NCBI GenBank assembly: GCA_030248215.1
Contig: JASANG010002174.1
Span: 62,001-126,000 of the forward strand
DNA length: 64,000 nucleotides
Source of the DNA: Enoplolaimus lenunculus
Taxonomy: Eukaryota > Nematoda > Enoplea > Enoplida > Thoracostomopsidae
Reading direction: 5' to 3'
The notes beneath the pieces were generated by a model, which did not search any database, was not told the origin of the DNA, and saw only the letters and a list, made by a program, of their open reading frames with translations. Positions 33,130-44,300 of this stretch are shown in pieces. The position numbers and the translations under genes are program-made. Within the stretch, counting starts at the first letter, position 1. Each line of letters begins with the position of its first letter.

Positions 33130-34750
33130 TTTTTACTGCATCAAGACATCGTTATGCCTCTCTGCTATAAAGTGGCGTGTAACGGGTCTTGGCTGGGACA
33201 AACAGGTCAACCACTCTGAATGCAGTACGCATATGTATATGGCACTTTTTCAGGAACTCTTATACGACTCAATTACAGGTGCGTTTTGTTTAGGTATACC
33301 CTGTCCATGGTCTAATGTTTACAGGAACCTCAAGCGAAACATGCTTAAGCATTTATAGTCGTATATTTTGGATCAAATTACTGCTTGTCTACTGCAATTT
33401 TAACGTTGCCTTTTATTCTTAGGCCAGCAAATGGTAAACACAACACAAACAATGAATAAATAACTATATTTTCGTTATATCGTCATCAAGTAAAACATGT
33501 ATTGAAGCGAACATTTCGTTGAGTTCTATTATGAGTCACACATTTCAAAACTGCCATGCGCTCTCAGTGGCCGTCGATTTCTGACAGGGGCTGGGGCGAC
33601 ATTTTAGATAAAATGCTGGAAATACTTCGTGAGTGAAGCGAGCTAGAAATTAAACACAATTTTAGTACTAAATAATTATTTTGGTTTCAATACCCGTTGA
33701 CGGATCGGGCATCATGGCTTGGGCGGCCTTCGCCGTTAGATTCGCCAGCGTGTACGCGTTTCATTTTTAGCAAAGTCGGCCTGTATCTGACAGTACAAAT
33801 GTACAAAACTACGTTTTAGTAGTATATTTATTATGTATATAAATGCAGTTTGCGTACCTCAAAAGTTTACCATTGTGGGGATCAGCCTTGAAAAACAACC
33901 AAGCTATTGGCTGTTTAAATAAAAATTGGCAAATTGGTAACGATTATTTATTAAAGCAACGCCTCGACTTGACGAATAAAGAATTTCAACGGCAGCGGAG
34001 AGAGTTGTCGTCTCCCAGCTTTTTCTTTTCGGAACACATTTGCGTATAAATGTGATGGTATATATAAAACTATACTCGAATACACAAAAATATATCTTCA
34101 AATTTTACCTCAAAATTATATTTTACGTACGTTGTTTTTTTGTCTGTTGGCGGCTTCGGCCGGCAAATGCGTTTATACGTTGTGTATTCAATTTTGGCTG
34201 TATTTTATAAAGATGGCCGTGCACTAGAATAGTTGTACTCATATATATGTATATATGAAGTAATTTTTTTGCAAAATGAATAAATACAAACAGCCGTTAT
34301 ATACATTTTACCTCTGTTTATATTCGCTATTTGAGTTCGGAAGGTCAAGATTTTGCAAAAAAATTTACAAAAGTAGTATAAATTACCATCCAAAGCAAAG
34401 TATCCAAGATTAGTTAGCATTTAGTGTTTTACTGCATTACAATTTTCAACCTACGTAAACACAAAACAATCTGATATTCAAGAAGGGCACCTCGTTAACT
34501 ATCCGTTATGTAAGATTTACAATAAACCCTCGCTGTTCGGCGAATCGTAGCAATGGTTTTCGAGGCAAATTACAACTATGCTACTTTGAGTGTAATGTTT
34601 TTGCTGTTTGTAAAATATATTAAATCAATAGAAAATAGGCACATAAAAAAGAAAGTTAACTATTCATTGGTTTGTGCGATCTTCGGTAATTTTCCTATAT
34701 TTTGTGCTGGTATATCAACCCAAATAGATCATTAATTTCAAAAGATTAGT
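33130..34750. other. No gene recognised
   Basis: AT-rich intergenic sequence. Near 33568-33735 a block with GTGAGTGAAGCGAGCTAGAA and CACAATTTTAGTAC is shared with about 36335-36430 and looks like a decayed dispersed repeat. Confidence 0.4.
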
Positions 34751-34752
34751 TA

Positions 34753-35372
34753 TATGTCGTGCATCAATAAAGCTGTTTGCCACAGTTGGCAACTGGGACG
34801 TCCCAATCGACAATTGCTGTGCGGGGCAGCCGAGGCAACTACGGGAATGTAAACTGATTTTGATTGGAGGATTATACAGACTAAAAAGCTGCTGAAATGC
34901 AAACCGTCTGTGATTGGTTGCTCAGGTTTAAGTATGGTCGAGAAATTGAGTGATACAATAACTATTTGGCTTCACCGTATTTGTAAATCATAAATTAAAG
35001 AAGGTTTATAGCACTTATATGGTATACAAACTGTGATATGTGAACATGCGTCATAATTTTGAATGGAATACAAAGTTATATTGTTACGGTACGACCAGGC
35101 AATACTTTTTTATTTCGGTTGTTCTGATTAGTCAATCAAATTGCGCCTCTGTAATCTTGCATCCCATGTTAACCTTGTTGAATTTATAGTTTGCAAATAT
35201 AGTGAAGCCAAATACTTACTGTTCAAGTAAGTTTTTTTGACTATACTCAAACCTGAACAACCATTCAAAATTAGTCTGCATTCCAGTAGTTGTTTGCTGT
35301 GCACGAACAGCAATTGTCGTTTGGGACGTCCCAGTTGCCAACTGGGGCAAATAGCTTTTGGAGCACGACATA
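34753..35372. mobile_element. TIR element with 70-bp ends (GGGACGTCCCA)
   Basis: The left arm at about 34755-34828 and right arm at about 35297-35370 are inverted copies sharing ATGTCGTGC, GTTGGCAACTGGGACGTCCC and GACAATTGCTGT. The middle, about 470 bp, is AT-rich and non-coding. Confidence 0.75.
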
Positions 35373-35654
35373 CATGTTTTGGCGTAGTTTGGCATTGCCT
35401 AATTTAGTGGTTTGTATCGAACCTGAACCCCGAGTATATCGGGTTTATTATGCAGGTTCAGCATAGCAGCTCCTGTTTCCATGGAAACCAATTTTTTTGC
35501 TATTCGTACAGTGTAGCAGTTGGTGTGTTGTGTATGAGTCAATTTGGATTATATATAATGCACAACTATGTTTAAGAAACCAAATATATATGTATATATA
35601 TATAAACATATCTATAAATGTTCAAAAATCTGCAATGTTACGACGAGAGTGTCT

Positions 35655-36700
35655 GAGGGCCCATTCAGCGGTGGATCCAGGAATTTCTGACGAGGGGCGG
35701 GTTGGCAAATGTTATGAAACGCAAAAATTCTGCTCCACACCCTGCTCAGGATAAGCTTGTTGTCCCCATAATTGCGACACGACCCTCATTGCCTGTAATA
35801 CATTTTGTGCTTTGAAATTTTACAGTTTTCAAACGTGGTTTTCAGATTGCTTCATCTATAATAACTTTAGTGTTTTCCGGAAGCGACTAGCTGCCCGAGG
35901 GTCCCCTAAGACAGTAAGGGTGATTTTTGCTACAATGGATTCCGAAAATTTGTTAGGATAGGGTTTTACTGCGGTTGTGAGATGTAGCAAACAGCAGCAA
36001 TGGATAACCAACGCCAACTGGTAATCAGTACTGCGTCTGACTTGACAATCAAATGTGATTGGTCTATAATTGAATTGCAGTTTAGCATGGGCCAACCATC
36101 GTAATACTTGAAATAACAGATTGGCCTATGACATTGTTTTCGCGATTGAAAGTAGCGAACGTGAAAACTTTTTTGACATCTACAAGAAAACAGGTTATAA
36201 ATTCTAAACGCTGAACACGTAGGTTTTTCTCGTCTCAAGAAATTTCGGTAGGAATATAATCTTCCTATCCTCCGTAGTATACGCCGATTGGCTTATATCG
36301 AACGGCGATTTTTTGTGGTATAGTGACGCATGCAGAATTTTCTGTTGCGATGGAAGGTCGAAATGAGCGAGAAGTCGAACACAATTTTAGTACCTAAATC
36401 TACTCAAAATTTTGGTTTTACACCATGTTGAGGGTCCTGTGCCTATTAGTATTCAGGGACTTGAGAAGGAAACTGCCCCTGCTCTAGTACATGGCGTACC
36501 TTCGGTTCAACTTTGCTAGATTTACCCTCTACACACCAGAATTGCTTCAAAATCAGTGGCGGAATGCGAACGAAAAGCCAAGCGTAACCTTGTAAATCCT
36601 AATACAAAATCTTGGTTTTAATTCCTATTGGGGGCTACGCTTGATTTGTGGTCTTGGATCTGTCAGTGTTAGAAATACTTAAAGTTCCCCGCTGAAATGT
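35655..36700. repeat. Cluster of decayed dispersed repeats
   Basis: GGTGGATCCAGGAATTTCTG near 35671, a piece of the AATCTGCTATTC family near 36000-36130 (GCCAACTGGTAATCAGT), and two blocks with CACAATTTTAGTAC or CTTGGTTTTAATTCC near 36335-36430 and 36540-36660. Boundaries are not clear. Confidence 0.4.
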
Positions 36701-36706
36701 CGCAGT

Positions 36707-36983
36707 CCAATCTGCTATTCGGGACAATTACCAATTGGCGTTAGCCAATCTGCAATTCTGAGCAAAGAGCAGTTCGGCCAAGGCTAAATAGTGTTTATGC
36801 TTTGTAGGAAAGCAACAGTGATGTAGAACCAGCAGTGATTGGTTAACGTCACAGCATCTGTCCAAATAATCAAACCTGATTGCTCAAAAGTTCAATAGCA
36901 GTTTAGTCTATGCCAAACAGCTATTACACAAAAGAGCCGATTGGCATACGCCAATTGGAAACTGGCCTGAATAGCAGATTAGC
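36707..36983. mobile_element. AATCTGCTATTC TIR element, copy 2
   Basis: The left end CCAATCTGCTATTCGGGAC and right end GGCCTGAATAGCAGATTAG are inverted repeats that continue with CCAATTGGCG on both sides. 277 bp, non-coding. Sister copy at 5440-5715. Confidence 0.75.
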
Positions 36984-37642
36984 CTACGACATATACCTAT
37001 ATACATATATATAAATTTGCCTAGCTCTGTAGTTATACACAGAACCGTTGAACTATATTAAAATTTAGAATAGTTGCAAAATGTGAAGCGTTCAATTTTA
37101 ATTTCACACCAAATCACCTGGGGGGACAATGGAAGATTGTTGATAACCAGCAATGATGCTTTTAGTGCCAGTATAATTGCGGTTAGCGAACCTTTTTATC
37201 TGGTTGAATAAACATTGCCGATTGTTTGAGGATATAAATATATGCGCCATACAGTTTGAGCGGAGCGCAGACAGTGATACCAAAGCACGCTGGTACCTCT
37301 CATACCGTTTAGTATGTGTAAAAAATTTCGTTTCGTCGTATGATATGCGAATTTTTTTTGCCGCAAAACGTTGCGGGGTGCGCTTCCGGCCATATGCTGC
37401 TGTGCCGGTGCATCATATTATCAAGACTAGAAGCTGTTTGCCTTTTAGTTTTCTGGTTTTTTACGTTCTGGTATATTTCCGTATTTAAATTCTGATGTCG
37501 TATTGCTAAAATTGGTTCAATATTGTTACCGCAAATTGGCTTAAAACACGGGCAGATACACCTGCCCGTAAACTCGATCAATTTGCATTTTTATTGTTTT
37601 ACTTATTCATTTGTAATACACTGTTATTGTTGCGCTATACTT

Positions 37643-37850
37643 TACAGTGCCGGACGCCGTCCCAGGTTGCCACGCGTCGCTGGACGCCACCGCACGCCGT
37701 CGCACGCCTCAGACGCGCAGGTATGCGATGCTAAGAAAAAATATAAGCAAAATCTATTTGGGGTCGTACGATAATTTTTTAATAAACAAATTTTATTGTG
37801 GATTGCAGCCGGGCAACGTCCGGCGACGTGTGGCGAGTACAGTGCAACCT
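37643..37850. repeat. GC-rich block upstream of gene A
   Basis: Two CpG-rich patches (37648-37725 and 37806-37840) with related inverted words (GCGACGCGTGGC against GCGACGTGTGGC), each near CAGTGC, flank an AT-rich middle. This looks like a short TIR element rather than a CpG-island promoter, but it lies only about 300 bp upstream of the gene A start codon. Confidence 0.4.
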
Positions 37851-37930
37851 TTACGGTGAAATGGTTCGATTCAGTTGCGACCGGTAATCATTTGAAAAAT
37901 TTTCAACCATAATTTTAAATATTTTTTTAA

Positions 37931-37937
37931 ATTTCAG
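37931..37937 (+). promoter_or_regulatory. Possible 5'UTR or trans-splice acceptor for gene A
   Basis: ATTTCAG after a run of T, 222 bp upstream of the gene A start. It fits the nematode-type acceptor and could join a 5' leader or a spliced leader. No other acceptor of this quality lies between here and the start codon. Confidence 0.3.
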
Positions 37938-38158
37938 GGATTACACATTTATTTTAAAATGTAACAATCATTTCGAACCAAGTGACAGCATTATTGTTAT
38001 TTCAAAATGTGCCTATTATGATTACCTGTAACGCTGATTGTAGCATGACATAATAATTGTTGGTTGAAAGAGTATAATACTGCGCGTGCATAATGCTAGC
38101 TGTAGCGGAGCTTCCATCAACCATAGTTGCATCCGAAAAACACAGGTTGCGCTTTAGA

Positions 38159-38390
38159 ATGGCTCAAAGTGCCTTCTGCATATTAAAGCACCATTCCCAA
38201 ATTACAATTATACTCGCCGTTCTGTTTGTGTTCGTGCCACCGTCGACGTTTGCTCAATTTGCTGAGTACGACTTGAACAATAATTTTCCAATTGATTCTC
38301 AAGATATATTTCCGTTCGGATCGAATGATCCTGATCAAATCATTGATCCGTTCAGTAATTTGGACAATCGAATTCCTGGTGAATCGTTTG
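38159..38390 (+). CDS. Gene A exon 1 (signal peptide)
   Basis: 232 nt, ends phase 1 at g|gtgagt. It encodes MAQSAFCILKHHSQITIILA followed by VLFVFVPPSTFAQ, a signal peptide with likely cleavage after TFA, then an acidic stretch rich in D, N and P. Confidence 0.85.
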
Positions 38391-41300
38391 GTGAGTCTTC
38401 ATCGATAACAGCGTTGGTACATGGCCGAAAATGAATTATATATATAAACATATATACATATATAAATATATATAAATATATATAAAGATATATATTTATA
38501 TATATATGAATACATATACTGTATATAATATATGTATATAGCTTAGTGTGTCTGTGATTCTGGTTCTTTTAAGCTAATTTGGGACCATGTACTATAGATC
38601 AGGGCCGTAACAGCAGCATAAGTCCGTTCCTTCGTGTCCAATATCCTATGACAGTCGTCCATGTTTGACCTTCGAGGACAAGGCAAAACTCCTGGCTTGA
38701 CTTCCAGCCTCGCTCAAAGTCTTGATTCATTAGTGTTTTATAATTTTTACAGGAGCCGAATTTACCGGCAGGATAACAGGTCGAAATCTAGCGAATATCA
38801 ATTGGAACCAAGTCGATAGGAGAGCAGGTAAGGTGATATGGCTGCCATTTGTGGTAACACAGATACCGGCGTAACTATGGTGGGGCGAGAGTTATCCGGG
38901 AGTTCATTTTCCTACCTTTAACCTCAAAATGTAATATTGCACGGCTGACCAAAGAATGTGCAATGATCGACTAACAATATCTACAAGTGTACAAAATAGC
39001 ATAGGCGTAAATGAAAATGAAATGATTACTTAATATTTTAGTGTTATTTGTGCAATCTAAGCCCGTATTTTCAAATGTGAGTAGCACATATTACCAGTTG
39101 GTGATAAGTCCTGTAACTTTTTAACCAGCGTAATGGTGAGGTTCGAAATTCAACACATTGTTCTCGTGTGATTTGCCCTACTTCTATAGTGATTATGAGG
39201 TCTGCAACTGCAGATGTTGGTCAGTTTGAAAACATATCGCTAATTGATGATAGGAGCTATACGCATTTGAGAATATGTGCCCTAATTTTAGTTCCATGGT
39301 TAAATACAGTTAACTGTAATAAAGTTAAAAATTTGTGGAATTTTTCTACAAATAAACCGCTGGTTAATGGTATGTCACCAAATATATTGCCGCTAAATAT
39401 TCGAAATGGGAATACAATTGATTAAGTTCCATATGCCCATAAGATGCTAGCGTTTACTACCCATGCTCACATCAATGTTTTCACAAATTTCCAGTGGTGG
39501 GGGCAGACACCTTTAAAAATAACTATAAAAATTAGCATTTAGAATAGAATTGGCAGGGACACTGCCTGAAAATATAGTATTTAAATTTGACGGCACCTCG
39601 GGGTCCCCGCTCTAGACGCTTATGCTTAAATTTCTGGATCTAGAGGAAAGCTAGTCGGTAAATTGTTAACCAAAATTAAATTACGCAATGTCTGTAGCTG
39701 AAAAAAGTATTTAAAACAGGGGGACACGACTTGCATAATCCCAATTCGTCCCGGTACGGTTTTGATTGAATAACTGATTTTCAGAGGAAGGCTGGTGGCA
39801 TTTGTATCCGTTTGGCGAACGCTATTTCGATATGGACATTGGAAATCGACCGTGGCATGATCGACAAGTTGATTTAGATTTTTTCTTTCCTTACTACGGG
39901 TTTCGATTCAATTATACGTTTTTGTTCCCTGAAGGTTTCGTCGCGTTCAGTTATCCGTGGTATATTCAGCCACCGTACACGTTTCCGACCGCTGAATGGC
40001 CAAACAAACCGGATCCAAGTTTGATCGCAACGTTTATGGCACCGTCGTCGTTTATGTTTGTCGGCGAAACCGGAATCAGTCATGTTTGGTATCGGATTGT
40101 GTCCAGGTGAATTTATCAGCTTGGTGTCCAATGTTCAGGGGCGCAGTGAGAGGGTTACATACTGTAAATTCCAGTGAGAATTGATTTTTACTCGAAATAA
40201 AGCTAACCAATTCCGCAAACCTCTGAGTTCTGATAGTGCTAACTCAAACTGTGTTGGTTCATTAAAAATTTGAGCAGTTGTTTAACCCAACCGAAATCTA
40301 ATTACCTCGGAGTCAGTTAATGTTTACTGTTATTAACTCAGTAATAAGTTGCAAAATACACTACGGAGATTGCGACCTCAATCTGATTTTCAAAACAACA
40401 GCATTTTATCATGTGTTTCAGTAGCTGGTTCAGCGGACGTGTAATTCCAGGGGTTTAAAGTCCCGCCGCGTATACAGTAAAATTTTTTTGAATAGCTATA
40501 GAGGTTTACTGCATTAGCTTACAATTTACCAAACAAGCTGAAATAATTTGTTGTGTTGTTAGGCCGCGGCGCCTAATTGGCCAACGTGAAGCCGGTATTC
40601 AAATAACGCCTCAGAGTTCGTTCAATGAGGGCCGAGTGGTGTTTAAACTGCCAAATGGTCGCCCTGCGTTTGTTAACTATGGATCAGACATTATTCTTAA
40701 ACTGCAAGATGGCCGGATTGAAGATCCTGAGTTACTGGACAGGATCACAAGAGATATTCAATACGGTGAGTTATGGCTATCTTTACGGAGGGGGGGCGGA
40801 AGGCCCCATACCTCTTATCATTTTTCTCTGGTACTCCCTTATATCCAGTTGAAATAACTTTAATTGGACAACTAGAATCATATTTAGCCGCTTCTGTTGA
40901 TTTGTTTTCTAAATACCTCAGTTTTTAAGAAACCAAAAGATGCCTGCTGATTTGTTTTTCTAAATACCTCAATTTTTAAGAAACCAAAAGATGTCTGCTT
41001 ATTGTTGACAATAAACCGAATGTATCTTAGTCAATCTTAGTTAAGATATAAAATAGACGCAACAACACCAGGGACCAACTAACATCACAGCTGAAACTGT
41101 GGTAGGCTCATGGATGTCTGTAATTCCCAACTGATTGTAAACAAACTTGAATAATGCGTTGTTATCGGAGCTGTTTTGCCATCTCAAAAATGCTTTGCTC
41201 TCTCTATTGCAAACTTATAACTTAAATAAATAATAGTAAAGGAAGCTGCAAAATTAGCGAAATTAGCCATTTTGAGTTGGTCAGAAATTTTTGTCAGCAA

Positions 41301-44300
41301 AACATTGGCGCCACCAAACTATTTAGGCGTGAGCAGATGGAGGTAATTGCATAAAACGTACACTATGGTAACAGTGTTTACACAATTAACCAATAGTTTT
41401 ACTTCATATACTGCTTACAACAATTGTTTAAGAAACAAATGAAATTCAGTTGCAAGCCATGCACTTTAACTTGTTTTTGTCAGCCAATCATGGACGCCAC
41501 CAAAATATTTGCGTGAGCAGGTGGGGGTAAAACGTACAACAGGGTGATAGTGTAACACTATTAATCAATAGATTTGTTCATCAGTAGTACAACGAACAAA
41601 TCTATTGATTAACAGTGTTTACACAATTAACCAATAGTTTTACTTCATATACTGCTTACAACAATTGTTTAAGAAACAAATGAAATTCAGTTGCAAGCCA
41701 TGCACTTTAACTTGTTTTTGTCAGCCAATCATGGACGCCACCGAAATATTTGCGTGAGCAGGTGGGGGTAAAACGTACAACAGGGTGATAGTGTAACACT
41801 ATTAATCAATAGATTTGTTCGTTGTACTACTGATGAAAATTTCATAAAAAAACGGAATGGGATCAGTTGCAACCCATGCACTTACCTGCCGGCGTCCATA
41901 TAAACCAGGCATGCTTTCGTGTGGTGAGGCTGTTAGTCGAAATAGACGAGTAAATACATAAGTTTGAAATTTTTAATATTTTCAGGAATGGTTGGTGCAC
42001 GAGGTTTTACTGCTGATTATGCTTTGATTGTCACTTGGGAACGTATGGGATACGGCGGAGCGCCCAAATCAACTCAGATCAATTTGTACGAACAGTTTAA
42101 ACGGTGGCAAAATACATTTCAAGTAGGTTGTGATGAATAATTTTGTTATTTGGCTTTGAAACATACCTAATTGTGTAGCAGCATGATCTCTGTCAGAATT
42201 TAGATTTTTGTCTAACTGTGTTAGAAGTCACATTCATCCACGGTCATTCCTCAAATTCAAATAAATTCCCAAAGTTCTCTCGGAACGCATCTGTAGTAAA
42301 AATTTTACGAAACCTGTTGCGGTTGCAAATTTGCCTAACAAAAAAATTAGACAATTCGCAAGACAAATCATGCTGAAGTGAGTTTAATGTCGAAAAACTA
42401 CAATTTTATAAGTGTGCGTTGAGCCTTAAATTATGACAACTGAAAATATGGCAGCGAGGAAAAAATTCACGCTCGGAATTGGAGGAAATATAGCAAGTGG
42501 CAAAAATACTGCATGACATCGGAACCCATGCGTATCAGTGAAAAGTGATGAACAGTTTGATTTTAAACAATTAAAGAAATGGCTGTCGTAGAACGCAACC
42601 ATCAAACAATGCAAACTAAACTATGAAAACTGGAGCCCATGTTACTTTAAGGGACGTCCAGGTTGCTGGTGGGTTTTTAAAAGTGTACGATTAGATTCTA
42701 TATTACATTTTTTGCTTAGACTTAGGCTTAGGTTCAGGCTTAGGTTTAGGAACACATTTTTCAACGCTTTAGGCTTAGGCTTAGGCTTAGGAATGCACTT
42801 AATCTACTGTGACGCCCCTAAAAGTAACATTGGCCAAAACTGGTTCTGCAGTAAAATTTTCGTCAAGATTCCTTGAGGCTCTTTACTTATAGAAACCCTA
42901 CTTGTGAAATTTTACAGTTTTTAAAAGTAAACCGTGTTTACGTTGCAAATAATTCGATACTGTAATATCGCGAATTTAGCTATGTGAGCATCTGACGAAC
43001 ACTTTGCATCTCAAAATTTTCACATAACAGGGATTTGCAAGGCATACAACCCCCGAACCCCAGCGGTTAGTCATTCATCGTTCTATCGTTGTACTTTTCA
43101 GATGGTCATTGCGACTGATGAAATTCGTTCTTACGCGATGTTTAACTATGCGAACGTCAATTGGACATCGTCTACAGCTGCAGGCGCCCTGTTCGGTCGA
43201 GGTGGCAAACAATCGGCAGTGGTTGGATTTAACGGAGGTAGAAAATTTAAATTTGAATTTTAAAATTGTAACAAATAGTACAATATTGGGACGTATTTTG
43301 CAATAATTGCAAGTATTCTCAAATAAGTGTAGTACCTATCACCAGTTGTTAGTCTTGTAAATTTTGAATCAGTGAATGGCGAGCTTCCAAAATCAGCACA
43401 TTTTTCAAATTTTGATTTGCCCTACTTCTGTACAAAATTTGAAATTCGCAACTGCATAAGTACGTGAGTTTAAAGCTTGCAATTAAACTTGTGATAGGTA
43501 TTGTACACATTTGAAAGTCGAACCAATGTATAAGCTTATTGTGGTCGACAGTTGTTGCGGCGCTTTGTAACTATGAGTAATGTAATAATATTAACTTTTG
43601 TTTATAACTGCGGTAAAAGTTTTCAACCCAGTCGCTTTAATAACAATGTGCGAAACTGAAATCTCAAATTGCATTCCAAAATTGATAATGAGATAGTAAT
43701 TAAAATTATATTTTTGATTTTTCATCAAAATTTATTTAGATAAATGTAGCATTTTTTGATATTATATTTTAAGGCAACGGAACAGGCTTTTTTGAAATGC
43801 CATGGTCCGCTGAAGGCAACTCGTACAAGTTGGTCCAAGATGGAAGTTCTCAGACTGCGGGCAGATGGTTAGCACGCGTTGATGAAGAAATTCAGTATGG
43901 TGGTTGTATTAATACTAGTACAGGGATACTACAAATGGACAAACAGTACGGCACTATGCTTGGAGGCTTTGCACTTAATGTCTCCGGTCCATGCTATCGA
44001 GAAAACAATATCATCAAACTTCAGTTGTACGAAACAAATATTAATTGTGAACGAATTGATATGGTAATTGCGAGATGTGTTGTTCCGGTCAATTCCCTTT
44101 ATCGCACAGGTATTAAACAGAAATTAATTTTGAACCATAATCACGTGTCTTTAAGTATTATTGTTTATGAAAGCCATGTCTGAATATGGATATAAATTGG
44201 GCTCGACTACGATACTGAGGAAGTTGTCTAGCAAAAATTGTGAAATTTTCATCGAAGGCAGTCCACGTACAGTTTGTGCCAGTTCGTATGGGTGAACAGG

